A stretch of 8,683 bases of DNA from DATBMY01 sp036554605. GTDB lineage: Bacteria > Acidobacteriota > Blastocatellia > UBA7656. The notes under the pieces were generated by a model, which saw only the letters and a list, made by a program, of their open reading frames with translations, had not been told where the DNA came from and ran no database searches. Made by a program: the position numbers and the translations under genes. Shown here one piece after another: positions 1 to 6,390 of this stretch (position 1 is its first letter; every line of letters starts with the position of its first letter). The stretch is from contig DATBMY010000406.1 of the NCBI GenBank assembly GCA_036554605.1, forward strand, positions 1 through 8,683, read 5' to 3'.

Positions 1-307
1 TGATCTTATCGAAGTCGCGTATGACGACTATCCGGCGGGCGGCCATCATGGGCACCTGGTTGGCATGATCGATAGCCTGAGCGGCGGAAGTCTTTCCGCC
101 ATGCGGTCCATCCCCGCCAATAAAGAAGATGCCGAAGTTAAAAAAGCGGCCCGCTTCGTCAAGCGTGGAAGTGAGCAATTTAAGAGCGCGATCCTGTAGA
201 TACGCTTCCTCGCCCGCGAACAGGTATAGCGGCTCGATGCGCCCTTCTTTTACCTGCCGGCGAAACTGTTCATAGGTGATCCCGTCAAGCTTCTTTTTTC
301 TGCTCAC
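1..307 (-). CDS. holA: DNA polymerase III subunit delta, N-terminal part (runs off the window)
   Basis: The first 102 codons of a protein matching the N-terminal domain of the clamp-loader delta subunit, which opens the beta sliding clamp during replication. The translation from the GTG at 307-305 contains PLYLFAGEEAYLQDRAL at about residues 30-46 and ends with MMAARRIVVIRDFDKI. These are the two most recognisable stretches of the HolA N-terminus: the start of the first beta strand, and the 'ARRLVVV' strand after the target-selection helix. The gene is cut by the window edge, so the AAA+ lid and C-terminal collar domains are not visible. The GTG start overlaps the lptE stop as GTGA, a 4-nt overlap typical of translational coupling, and GGAAGGA lies just upstream inside the end of lptE. 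No ATG is available before the conserved block, which supports the GTG start. lptE next to holA is a common bacterial arrangement. Confidence 0.9.
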   Translation of the reverse strand, partial: MSRKKKLDGITYEQFRRQVKEGRIEPLYLFAGEEAYLQDRALKLLTSTLDEAGRFFNFGIFFIGGDGPHGGKTSAAQAIDHANQVPMMAARRIVVIRDFDKI

Positions 308-822
308 AGTCCTTCCAGTATCGTAGAAATGAGCGACTGCGCGAAATCTCTGGCGATGCGCTCGACGGCCGGGTTCTCTTCGTTAAAGAATGATTGGGGG
401 TCGTCCGATAGCTCGTACTCGCTCTCGAACGTCATGCGCGAATTCTGATATAGGATCTTTCGCGTCCGCTGGTCCCTCAATGACACGCTCGCGATTATGC
501 GAACCTCCCAGACGCGCGTGCGTCCCTGCTGGTCGAGCACCGAGCCCGCGGCGCGGAAATTACGTATATCGCCGTTGAGCACGACGTCGGCCTCGTCCGG
601 GTTTGTGGTGACGCGAAGCGCGCGGGCACGCTTGAGCACTTCATCGACGACGGCCTGAGTGAATCGCTGCTCGACGCGGTACTTCAGGCTTGAATTCTGA
701 AATACCGGAATGGCTATCGTCTTTATATCGGCGGGCAGACCCTTGCCCTTCCCCGCCTGCTTATAGCCACACACATCAAGCATCAGCGCGACAGCAAAAG
801 CAAAGATAGCCGCTTTCAGCAT
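304..822 (-). CDS. lptE: LPS assembly outer-membrane lipoprotein LptE
   Basis: A protein of 172 residues, the usual LptE length. LptE is the outer-membrane lipoprotein that plugs the LptD barrel and helps insert lipopolysaccharide into the outer leaflet. The sequence has a short hydrophobic signal (residues 4-15), then a Cys at 18 followed by Gly-Tyr, as in the family's usual CGY start of the mature protein. Next come the typical block IKTIAIPVFQNSS and the RVEQRFTQAVVDEV helix, then a beta-rich middle (about residues 78-132) with alternating polar strands. The lipobox is odd: Leu-Asp-Val-Cys, with Val at -1 where Gly/Ala/Ser is normal and Asp at -2. The gene follows leuS in the same direction after a 270-bp gap holding a palindromic element. 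It probably has its own promoter at 861-832 and is coupled to holA by a GTGA overlap. The family call is firm; efficient lipidation is less certain. Confidence 0.88.
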   Translation of the reverse strand: MLKAAIFAFAVALMLDVCGYKQAGKGKGLPADIKTIAIPVFQNSSLKYRVEQRFTQAVVDEVLKRARALRVTTNPDEADVVLNGDIRNFRAAGSVLDQQGRTRVWEVRIIASVSLRDQRTRKILYQNSRMTFESEYELSDDPQSFFNEENPAVERIARDFAQSLISTILEGL

Positions 823-831
823 ACTGGTTTG

Positions 832-861
832 ATATTAGCTTTCCCGCAGCCCGGCAGACAA
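832..861 (-). promoter_or_regulatory. Putative lptE-holA promoter, near-leaderless
   Basis: Reading on the minus strand, TTGTCT (861-856) resembles a -35 box and TAATAT (837-832) a -10 box (4 of 6 matches each), separated by 18 nt. The lptE ATG begins only 9 nt after the -10, so the expected transcript start falls within a few bases of the ATG. No Shine-Dalgarno is present in that gap. This is a consensus match by eye, not a mapped start. Confidence 0.4.
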
Positions 862-863
862 GC

Positions 864-894
864 AGGTGAAAGGGTGAAGGGGAGAAGGGGTGAT
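864..894. repeat. Purine-rich degenerate 7-8-nt tandem repeat
   Basis: Four consecutive units on the plus strand: AGGTGAA (864-870), AGGGTGAA (871-878), GGGGAGAA (879-886) and GGGGTGAT (887-894). The last units run into the left arm of the large inverted repeat, and a complementary version (ATCACCTCTTCTC) closes its right arm at 1079-1091. The tract is non-coding and lies upstream of the lptE promoter. Confidence 0.7.
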
Positions 895-954
895 AAGGTA
901 TATCAAGGTCGTTGAATAATTGCATAAGGCCCGAAGGGCCGAAAGTCAATAGCC

Positions 955-970
955 GCGACCGTAAGGTCGT
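955..970. repeat. Small hairpin with GTAA loop inside the compound repeat
   Basis: GCGACC (955-960), loop GTAA (961-964), GGTCGT (965-970). This gives a 6-bp stem counting one G-T wobble and, as plus-strand RNA, a GNRA-type tetraloop. It lies in the left half of the centre of the large inverted repeat. Confidence 0.6.
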
Positions 971-985
971 GGTCACATCGGTGGA

Positions 986-1019
986 GATATTAGAGGCCCG
1001 CAAGGGCCGGCACAATATC
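986..1019. repeat. Two-tier hairpin with GCAA loop inside the compound repeat
   Basis: The outer stem GATATT (986-991) pairs with AATATC (1014-1019). The inner stem GGCCC (995-999) pairs with GGGCC (1004-1008) around a GCAA loop, a GNRA tetraloop in plus-strand RNA. A 3x5 internal loop separates the two stems. There is no following T-run on either strand, so it is not an obvious intrinsic terminator. Confidence 0.6.
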
Positions 1020-1092
1020 AAACATGGCTTGCGGCCCTTCGGGCCTCACCGTCGTATCCAACGTTCTTGATATACACCATCACCTCTTCTCT

Positions 1093-3696
1093 TTACTTCA
1101 CGACTATATTGACCAGCTTGCGCGGTATGACGATGACTCTCACAACATCTTTGCCGGCGGTCGCGGCCTGGACTTTTTCGTCGCCGAGCGCCGCCCGCTT
1201 GAGATCGTCGTCGGTAGATTCGGGCCTGGCGAACAGGCGGCTGCGCAGCTTGCCGTTCACCTGGACCGCGACCTCAAATTCCTCTTCACGCGCAAGCTCG
1301 GCATTGAACTCCGGCCAGCGCGCGCGCGCGAGGCTTTCCGCATGGCCGTAGCTTTCCCACATCTCTTCGGCGATGTGCGACGAGAACGGCGCGAGCATGT
1401 GTATCAGCGCCTCTATCGCTTCGCGCGCCAGCGCAACATCCGCGGCCGTGACCTCGCCGTTCTTTTCGACCGCCTGCTCGAAAGCGTATATCTCGTTCGT
1501 CAGCTCCATAAGCGACGAGATGCACGTGTTCAGATGCAGCCGCTCCTCAAAATTATCCGTGATCGCGCGGATGATCTGATGGACTCGGCGGCGCAGGGTG
1601 CGCTGGTAATCTTTCAGCTCACCACGCAAAACCGAATCATCCGGGGCCGCATCCTTCACCCGTCCCTGCCAGCGATACGCGACGCGCCACACGCGCTGCA
1701 AGTATCGAGACGCGCCCTCGACTCCCGTGTCGGACCACTCCTTATCCTTCTCGGGCGGCCCGGCAAAAAGCACGAAGAGGCGAAGCGCGTCCGCGCCGTA
1801 GATCTTGATCATCTCTATGGGATCGACGGCGTTCTTCTTCGATTTCGACATTTTCTCGGTGCGGCCAATCTCGACCGGCCGCCCGCAGACCGTGCAATGC
1901 CTGTCATCGGTCACCTGCTCCGGGAAAAGCCATTCGTGCTCGGGACACCAGTAAGTCTCTTTGACGATCATCCCCTGAGTGAGCAGCCTGCTGATCGGCT
2001 CGTCGAACCGCACCAGTCCCAGATCGCGCATGACCTTGCACCAGTAGCGCGTGTATATCAGATGCAGCACCGCGTGCTCGATGCCGCCGATATACTGATC
2101 TACGGGCAGCCAGTATGCGACCTTCTCGGTGTCGAACGGCGCGGAGTCGTTTCTCGGGTCGCAGTAGCGGAAATAGTACCAGTTCGAATCGACGAACGTA
2201 TCCATAGTGTCGGTGTCGCGTCGTGCCGGTCCCTTGCACTTCGGGCATTCGACGTTGACGAACTCCGGCACATGATCGAGCGGCGAGCCGCCCTCTACTT
2301 TCAGATTCACGTTCTTTGGCAACACCACCGGCAACTGCTCGTCGGGCACGGGCACGAGGCCGTCTTTCGGACAGTGAATCATCGGCACGGGCGTTCCCCA
2401 GTAACGCTGGCGCGAGATGCCCCAGTCGCGCAGCTTGTAGGTTATCGCCCCGCGACCAAACCCGTTTGCCTCGGCGAACTCGGTCATTAACCGGTTTGCT
2501 TCTTCGCTGCGAAGACCGCTCCACTGACCGGTGTTGACCGTGACGGTCCAGGATTCGTCGCCCGCTTCCATCTCTTCTGGCCAAATCTCCCGGCCGTCTT
2601 CGGTGAGCTTGATCTGACGAAACGGCAGATCGTACTTGCGCGAGAATTCGAAGTCGCGCTCGTCGCCCGAAGGGACGGCCATAATCGCCCCCGTGCCGTA
2701 CTCGATCAGCACGAAGTTCGCTATCCATATCGGCAGCTGCTCCTGGTTGAACGGGTTTATAGCGTAAGCGCCGGTGAATGTACCCTTCTTCTCAAGCTCC
2801 TCGACACTCGCGCCGCGCTTTTCGCGTATGAGCTCATCGGCAAAAGCAAGCACCTCATCGCGGTTCGGCTTGCCCTCGACGGTTTTCTGGACAAGCGGGT
2901 GCTCGGGCGCGAGTATGATCGCGTTTGCGCCGTATATCGTATCGATGCGCGTAGTGAAGACCGTTATCGTTTCCGCCATCTCTGCCACGCGGAACTCTAC
3001 CTGAGCGCCGCGGCTGCGCCCTATCCAGTTGCGCTGCTGGGTTATCACGCGCTCGGGCCACCCGCCTTCGAGCTTGTCGAGATCGTTTAGCAATTCTTCG
3101 GCGTAATCGGTTATTCGGGCGAACCACTGCATCAGCTGTTTTTGAATTACGGCCGTCCCGCATCGCCAGCACTGGCCGCCCGACGCCTGTTCGTTCGATA
3201 GCGATATATCTTCTTTCGGGCACCAGTTGACCGGCGCGAGCTTCCGGTAAAGCATGCCGCGCTCGAACATGCGCGTAAAGAACCACTGGTTCCACTTGTA
3301 ATATTCGGGATCGCACGTGGCGATCTCGCGCGACCAGTCATAGCTGATCCCCATCTTCTGAAGCTGCCACTTCATGTATTCGATGGCGCCGCGCGTAAAC
3401 TTTTCGGGGTCCGTTCCCTCTTTGATGGCCGCGGTTTCGGCGGGCTGACCGAAGGCGTCCCACCCGAACGGATGAATGACGTTGTAGCCGCGCTGCCTCT
3501 TATACCAGGCGAGGGCATCGCCTATCAGGTAGTTGCTCATATGGCCTACGTGCGCGCGGCCCGAAGTGTAGGCCAGCATCTCCAGGCAATAAAACTTCTC
3601 GCGCGACGGGTCCTCCATGACCTCGAAGGTCTTCTCTTCGGCCCATCGCCGCTGCCATTTTTGCTCTATCTCTTGCGGAAAATATTTCTCTTTCAT
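1093..3696 (-). CDS. leuS: Leucyl-tRNA synthetase
   Basis: Class I synthetase of 867 residues that charges tRNA-Leu with leucine in the cytoplasm. The start is the ATG at 3696-3694, giving the typical MKEKYFPQEIEQKWQ opening; a TTG 60 nt upstream would only add an unconserved tail. Visible in order: the HIGH motif as HVGH (49-52); DAFGQPAE (80-87, usually DAFGLPAE); a Cys cluster (C159, C176, C179); the CP1 editing domain with TTRIDT (248-253) and VPSGDERD (341-348); a CPKC pair (484-487); a ribbon-like insertion C584-x2-H587...C601-x2-C604; KMSKS (615-619); the tRNA-binding helical domain; and a C-terminal domain with VQVNGKLR. The editing motif normally reads VP-(A/G)-HD-x-RD; here the His is Gly344, while the key Asp348 and Thr253 remain. 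Upstream lies nfo, 69 bp away with no clear promoter, so the two may be co-transcribed. The weak GGAAC before the ATG is the only ribosome-site candidate. Confidence 0.97.
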   Translation of the reverse strand: MKEKYFPQEIEQKWQRRWAEEKTFEVMEDPSREKFYCLEMLAYTSGRAHVGHMSNYLIGDALAWYKRQRGYNVIHPFGWDAFGQPAETAAIKEGTDPEKFTRGAIEYMKWQLQKMGISYDWSREIATCDPEYYKWNQWFFTRMFERGMLYRKLAPVNWCPKEDISLSNEQASGGQCWRCGTAVIQKQLMQWFARITDYAEELLNDLDKLEGGWPERVITQQRNWIGRSRGAQVEFRVAEMAETITVFTTRIDTIYGANAIILAPEHPLVQKTVEGKPNRDEVLAFADELIREKRGASVEELEKKGTFTGAYAINPFNQEQLPIWIANFVLIEYGTGAIMAVPSGDERDFEFSRKYDLPFRQIKLTEDGREIWPEEMEAGDESWTVTVNTGQWSGLRSEEANRLMTEFAEANGFGRGAITYKLRDWGISRQRYWGTPVPMIHCPKDGLVPVPDEQLPVVLPKNVNLKVEGGSPLDHVPEFVNVECPKCKGPARRDTDTMDTFVDSNWYYFRYCDPRNDSAPFDTEKVAYWLPVDQYIGGIEHAVLHLIYTRYWCKVMRDLGLVRFDEPISRLLTQGMIVKETYWCPEHEWLFPEQVTDDRHCTVCGRPVEIGRTEKMSKSKKNAVDPIEMIKIYGADALRLFVLFAGPPEKDKEWSDTGVEGASRYLQRVWRVAYRWQGRVKDAAPDDSVLRGELKDYQRTLRRRVHQIIRAITDNFEERLHLNTCISSLMELTNEIYAFEQAVEKNGEVTAADVALAREAIEALIHMLAPFSSHIAEEMWESYGHAESLARARWPEFNAELAREEEFEVAVQVNGKLRSRLFARPESTDDDLKRAALGDEKVQAATAGKDVVRVIVIPRKLVNIVVK

Positions 3697-3765
3697 AGTT
3701 CCATTCAGTACGAAACAGGTTTTAGCCCGGTTCGGCCGTTTGCGATCCGGCCTCAACGAAAGCTG

Positions 3766-4626
3766 CTACGCGCTCAGCTCGCGCAGCCTTTGGATGTTCC
3801 AGCTGTCGTTGCGATCTTTATCAACCGGAGTCTCTAAAATAAAAGGTACACGGCGAAACTTCAAGGAGTGTGTAAGTCGCCGGAATCCCTCCTCGCCGAT
3901 ATGGCCCAGGCCTATATGCTGGTGGCGATCAACGCGCGACCCGAGCGGCGCTTTCGAATCGTTGGAATGTATCAGCTTTATTCGCTCGAAGCCGAATGTG
4001 CGATCTATGGCCCGGCAGGTCTTTTTTAACCCCCCGGCGGTCGAGATGTCGTACCCGGAGGCGAGCGTGTGCGCGGTGTCCAGGCAGACGCCTGCCGGCA
4101 ATTCGTCGAGCAACGCAAGCAGGTCGGCCACCTGCTCGAAGTCGCATCCTATCGAAGACCCCTGCCCCGCCGTGTTTTCTATCAGGATCGTAAGCTTTCC
4201 GTCGAACTTCAACCCGCGCGCGGCCTCGCGTATAGACTCGGCGGCCGTCGCGATCCCGGCTTCGGCCGGCGCGCTTTTCGGATTCCCCGGATGCACCACA
4301 AGGTAATCGGCCCCAAGCAGTATTGCGCGCTCAAGCTCCTGCCGAAACGCCTGGCGCGAGCGGGCGAGCACTAACGGGTCCTGCGCGGCGAGGTTTATTA
4401 AATAGACCGAGTGGATCGCAAGCGGCCAGAGCTGAGCTTGCTCACGCGCGTCTCGGAACTTTGTGACTTCTTCGCCGGTGAGCGGTCGCTCGATCCACCC
4501 TCTGGGATTACGGGCGAAGATTTGAAAAGCGTCGCACCCTTTCTCTTTCGCCGAGTGAACGGCTGCCGTCAGCCCTCCGGCTATCGAAGTGTGCACACCT
4601 ATGGTCGGCTTGAACTTTCGCGTCAT
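3766..4626 (-). CDS. nfo: Endonuclease IV (AP endonuclease)
   Basis: A protein of 286 residues, the usual length for Nfo, a TIM-barrel trinuclear-zinc enzyme of base excision repair that cuts the DNA backbone 5' to abasic sites. All nine metal ligands known from E. coli Nfo can be placed: His72 (HSVYLINLA), His112 (HPGN), Glu150 (IENTAGQG), Asp183 and His186 (CLDTAH), His220 (IHSND), Asp233 and His235 (VDRHQH) and Glu265 (ILET). The enzyme should therefore be active. The start is the ATG at 4626-4624, giving the family opening PTIGVHTSIAGG within 18 residues; an upstream extension to 4662 adds 12 unconserved residues. No Shine-Dalgarno sits at normal spacing (a GGGAG lies 17 nt away), but a -10-like hexamer lies 6 nt before the ATG. 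It diverges from the hydantoinase-type gene and precedes leuS. Confidence 0.96.
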   Translation of the reverse strand: MTRKFKPTIGVHTSIAGGLTAAVHSAKEKGCDAFQIFARNPRGWIERPLTGEEVTKFRDAREQAQLWPLAIHSVYLINLAAQDPLVLARSRQAFRQELERAILLGADYLVVHPGNPKSAPAEAGIATAAESIREAARGLKFDGKLTILIENTAGQGSSIGCDFEQVADLLALLDELPAGVCLDTAHTLASGYDISTAGGLKKTCRAIDRTFGFERIKLIHSNDSKAPLGSRVDRHQHIGLGHIGEEGFRRLTHSLKFRRVPFILETPVDKDRNDSWNIQRLRELSA

Positions 4627-4632
4627 TCTAAA

Positions 4633-4662
4633 AGAATAGCGGACTCCCAAAGCATGAAGCAA
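4633..4662 (-). promoter_or_regulatory. Putative nfo promoter, near-leaderless
   Basis: On the minus strand, TTGCTT (4662-4657) and TATTCT (4638-4633) are spaced by 18 nt, and the nfo ATG follows 6 nt after the -10-like box. The -35 matches consensus at only 3 of 6 positions and the -10 at 4 of 6. The predicted transcript start would coincide with the start codon. It sits in the 68-bp divergent region shared with the hydantoinase-type gene. Confidence 0.35.
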
Positions 4663-4678
4663 AATTGCCGGGCCCGTG

Positions 4679-4687
4679 TGATAGACT
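4679..4687 (+). promoter_or_regulatory. Putative extended -10 promoter of the hydantoinase-type gene
   Basis: TGATAGACT reads as an extended -10 (TG, one base, TAGACT) ending 7 nt before the ATG at 4695. No good -35 is seen 16-19 nt upstream; an extended -10 can partly replace one. There is no Shine-Dalgarno between box and ATG, so a leaderless message is possible. Confidence 0.3.
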
Positions 4688-4694
4688 GATCGCG

Positions 4695-6371
4695 ATGAAA
4701 CCGGACCCGGTCAAACTGGAAATCTTCAAATCGCTCTATTCGTCGGTCGCTGAAGAGATGGGCGTAACCCTTCGCCGCACGGCCTTCTCGCCCAATATCA
4801 AAGAGCGGCGCGATTACTCTTGCGCCGTCTTCAATCGCCAGGGCCTGCTCATCGCGCAGGGCGATCACATGCCGGTGCATCTGGGATCGATGCCGATGTC
4901 GGTCCGCGCCGCGCTCGACACCGTAGAGATCGGCCCCGGCGACATAGTAGTGCTGAACGACCCCTATGCCGGCGGCACTCATCTGCCGGACGTCACGATG
5001 GTTTCGGCAGTGGTCAGGGGTCAGTGGTCAGGGGTCAGAGGCCGGAGGTCAGGGGCCGGAGAATACGATTTAGACCTGTCGGCGGTATCCGATCCCCGGC
5101 CCCCGGCCCCTGACTCCCGGCCCCTGTTTTACGTTGCCAATCGCGCGCATCATGCCGACATCGGAGGAGCGACGGCGGGCTCGATGGGCCGCGCCGACGA
5201 GATATTTCAGGAAGGGCTCAGGATTCCCCCGGTGCGGCTGATGATCGACGGGCGCGTTAATGAAGACGTGATGAGATTGATCTCTACTAACGTGAGACTG
5301 CCCGAGGAGCGCGAAGGCGATCTGACCGCGCAACTCGGCGCGATTAAGATAGGACAGGCGAGATTGCTTGAGATCGTCGAGCGATACGGGTTCAAAGAAG
5401 CCGATCTATATGCTTCGCACCTTATAGACTACACCGCGGAGATGATGCGGCGGCGCATACGAGAATTGCCCGACGGCATATACAAAGCTGAAGATTATCT
5501 TGACGACGACGGTTATACGGATGAGGCGGTGCCGATAAGGGTCCGCATAGAAATAAAAGGCGACCGCGCCACGGTAGATTTCACGGGCAGCGCCCCACAG
5601 GTGCGAGGGCCGGTGAACGCGGTCGAAGCCATAACGGTGTCGGCGGTCTATTATGTATTTCGCTGTCTGATTCCGGCGGACGTGCCCGCAAGCTGGGGGA
5701 TACTCTCTCCCGTAAAAGTAATCGCGCCAGCCGGCACGGTCGTAAATGCATTGCCGCCCGCGCCCGTCGCCGGGGGTAACGTAGAGACATCGCAGCGGCT
5801 GGTCGATACGCTGCTGCTCGCGCTCTCGAAAGCAGGCGCGATTGCGCCCGCCGCAAGTCAGGGCACGATGAATAATCTAACGATCGGCGGCACGGACCAT
5901 CGCACCTCGCGCCAGTTCGCGTACTATGAAACGGTGGCGGGTGGGATGGGCGCAAGACCGGGGCTCGATGGTCTGGACGCAATACACACCCACATGACGA
6001 ACTCGCTCAACACTCCGGCGGAAGCGATGGAATATGCCTATCCGATGCGCGTGCGAAGATATTCGATCCGTCGCGGGTCGGGCGGCGGAGGGAGATTCCG
6101 AGGCGGCGACGGCGTCGTGCGCGAGATCGAGCTGCTTACCGGCGCGCGCGTGACCATACTCTCCGACCGGCGCAAGAGGCGCCCCTACGGGCTGAAGGGC
6201 GGCGAGCCGGGCGCGGCGGGCCGCACTTTGCTTATCACGAAGAAGGGCGAAGAGACGCTTGCCGGAAAGGACTCGCGTGACGCGGAAGCGGGTGATCGCA
6301 TACGGATTGAGACGCCGGGCGGAGGCGGGTACGGGAGAGCCAGCAAAACTAAAAGCAACCGGTCGAGATGA
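4695..6371 (+). CDS. hyuB: Hydantoinase B / acetone carboxylase alpha-type protein with repeat insertion
   Basis: A protein of 558 residues of the hydantoinase B/oxoprolinase (HyuB) family, whose members act with a HyuA-type ATPase subunit on hydantoins, 5-oxoproline or ketones. Family landmarks: MKPDPVKLEIFKSLYSSVAEEMG at the start, the HMPVHLGSM block, LNDPYAGGTHLPD (about 86-98), RAHHADIGG (150-158), GNVETSQR, a Gly-rich RRGSGGGGRFRGGDG stretch and the closing ETPGGGGYG. The ATG at 4695 fits the conserved N-terminus; a TTG at 4665 would add 10 unconserved residues. Between THLPDVTMVSAV and LFYVANRAHH lies an inserted segment of about 37 residues (107-143) encoded by short repeats; other members as I recall them have only a few residues here. 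The frame stays open. No hyuA partner lies in the window, so the substrate cannot be named. It diverges from nfo and ends 19 bp before a lipoprotein gene. Confidence 0.88.
   Translation: MKPDPVKLEIFKSLYSSVAEEMGVTLRRTAFSPNIKERRDYSCAVFNRQGLLIAQGDHMPVHLGSMPMSVRAALDTVEIGPGDIVVLNDPYAGGTHLPDVTMVSAVVRGQWSGVRGRRSGAGEYDLDLSAVSDPRPPAPDSRPLFYVANRAHHADIGGATAGSMGRADEIFQEGLRIPPVRLMIDGRVNEDVMRLISTNVRLPEEREGDLTAQLGAIKIGQARLLEIVERYGFKEADLYASHLIDYTAEMMRRRIRELPDGIYKAEDYLDDDGYTDEAVPIRVRIEIKGDRATVDFTGSAPQVRGPVNAVEAITVSAVYYVFRCLIPADVPASWGILSPVKVIAPAGTVVNALPPAPVAGGNVETSQRLVDTLLLALSKAGAIAPAASQGTMNNLTIGGTDHRTSRQFAYYETVAGGMGARPGLDGLDAIHTHMTNSLNTPAEAMEYAYPMRVRRYSIRRGSGGGGRFRGGDGVVREIELLTGARVTILSDRRKRRPYGLKGGEPGAAGRTLLITKKGEETLAGKDSRDAEAGDRIRIETPGGGGYGRASKTKSNRSR
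5010..5126. repeat. In-frame tandem/inverted repeat insertion within hyuB
   Basis: A 14-bp unit GTGGTCAGGGGTCA occurs twice in perfect tandem (5010-5023 and 5024-5037), followed by related GGAGGTCAGGGGCCGG copies. The right side carries the complement: GTCAGGGGCCGG at 5048-5059 is exactly repeated inverted at 5103-5114, and further CCGGCCCC units run to 5126. The roughly 43-bp centre has ordinary composition. The block stays in the hyuB frame and is translated as Arg/Gly-rich, then Pro/Arg-rich sequence. This resembles a small non-autonomous repeat element that landed in the gene, an inference from its structure. Confidence 0.75.
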
Positions 6372-6390
6372 TCAATCCATCACATTTACG

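Larger units (their letters stand above)
882..1091. repeat. 210-bp compound inverted repeat filling the leuS-lptE gap
   Basis: Arms 882-948 and 1025-1091 align to each other in reverse complement over 67 nt without a gap. I count 51 identities by hand. The best-conserved parts are GAGAAG, GTATATCAAG and the palindrome GGCCCGAAGGGCC (928-940, with its partner at 1033-1045). The 76-nt centre carries two further small hairpins. The element ends 1 bp after the leuS stop codon, so it would form the leuS 3' untranslated region or the leader region before lptE. It contains no credible gene. The repeated short palindromes and paired inverted units resemble REP/BIME-like or MITE-like elements. That is an inference from architecture; no transposase is present in the window. 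Confidence 0.8.

Noticed and set aside
776..1021. Minus-strand open frame of 81 codons covering the palindromic element
   Set aside because: It runs through the repeat units and into the lptE signal sequence in another frame. Its composition is Cys/Ser/Arg-rich and it has no recognisable domain.
928..1045. CRISPR-like array suggested by repeated GGCCCGAAGGGCC palindromes
   Set aside because: There are only three similar palindromes with unequal spacing and one is inverted. There are no direct repeats of 25-40 nt and no cas genes.
1024..2490. Plus-strand open frame of 488 codons
   Set aside because: It lies antisense to leuS, whose protein is unmistakable over the same stretch. The plus-strand translation is Arg/His-rich and matches no family I know, as expected of a high-GC antisense shadow.
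3731..3755. Possible terminator hairpin between nfo and leuS (GGCCG ... CGGCC)
   Set aside because: The stem is only 5 bp with a 9-nt loop and no T-run follows on the minus strand, so it is too weak to call.
3697..3765. Separate promoter for leuS
   Set aside because: The best -10-like hexamer (TACTGA) matches consensus at 3 of 6 positions with no -35 partner; read-through from nfo is equally likely.
4665..4694. TTG as an upstream start for the hydantoinase-type gene
   Set aside because: It adds 10 unconserved residues before the family's usual MKPDPVKLEIF opening, and it overlaps the likely promoter.
6259..6390. N-terminal extension of the AMIN-like lipoprotein overlapping hyuB
   Set aside because: It would bury the lipoprotein signal peptide behind 44 residues that are an out-of-frame reading of the hyuB C-terminus.
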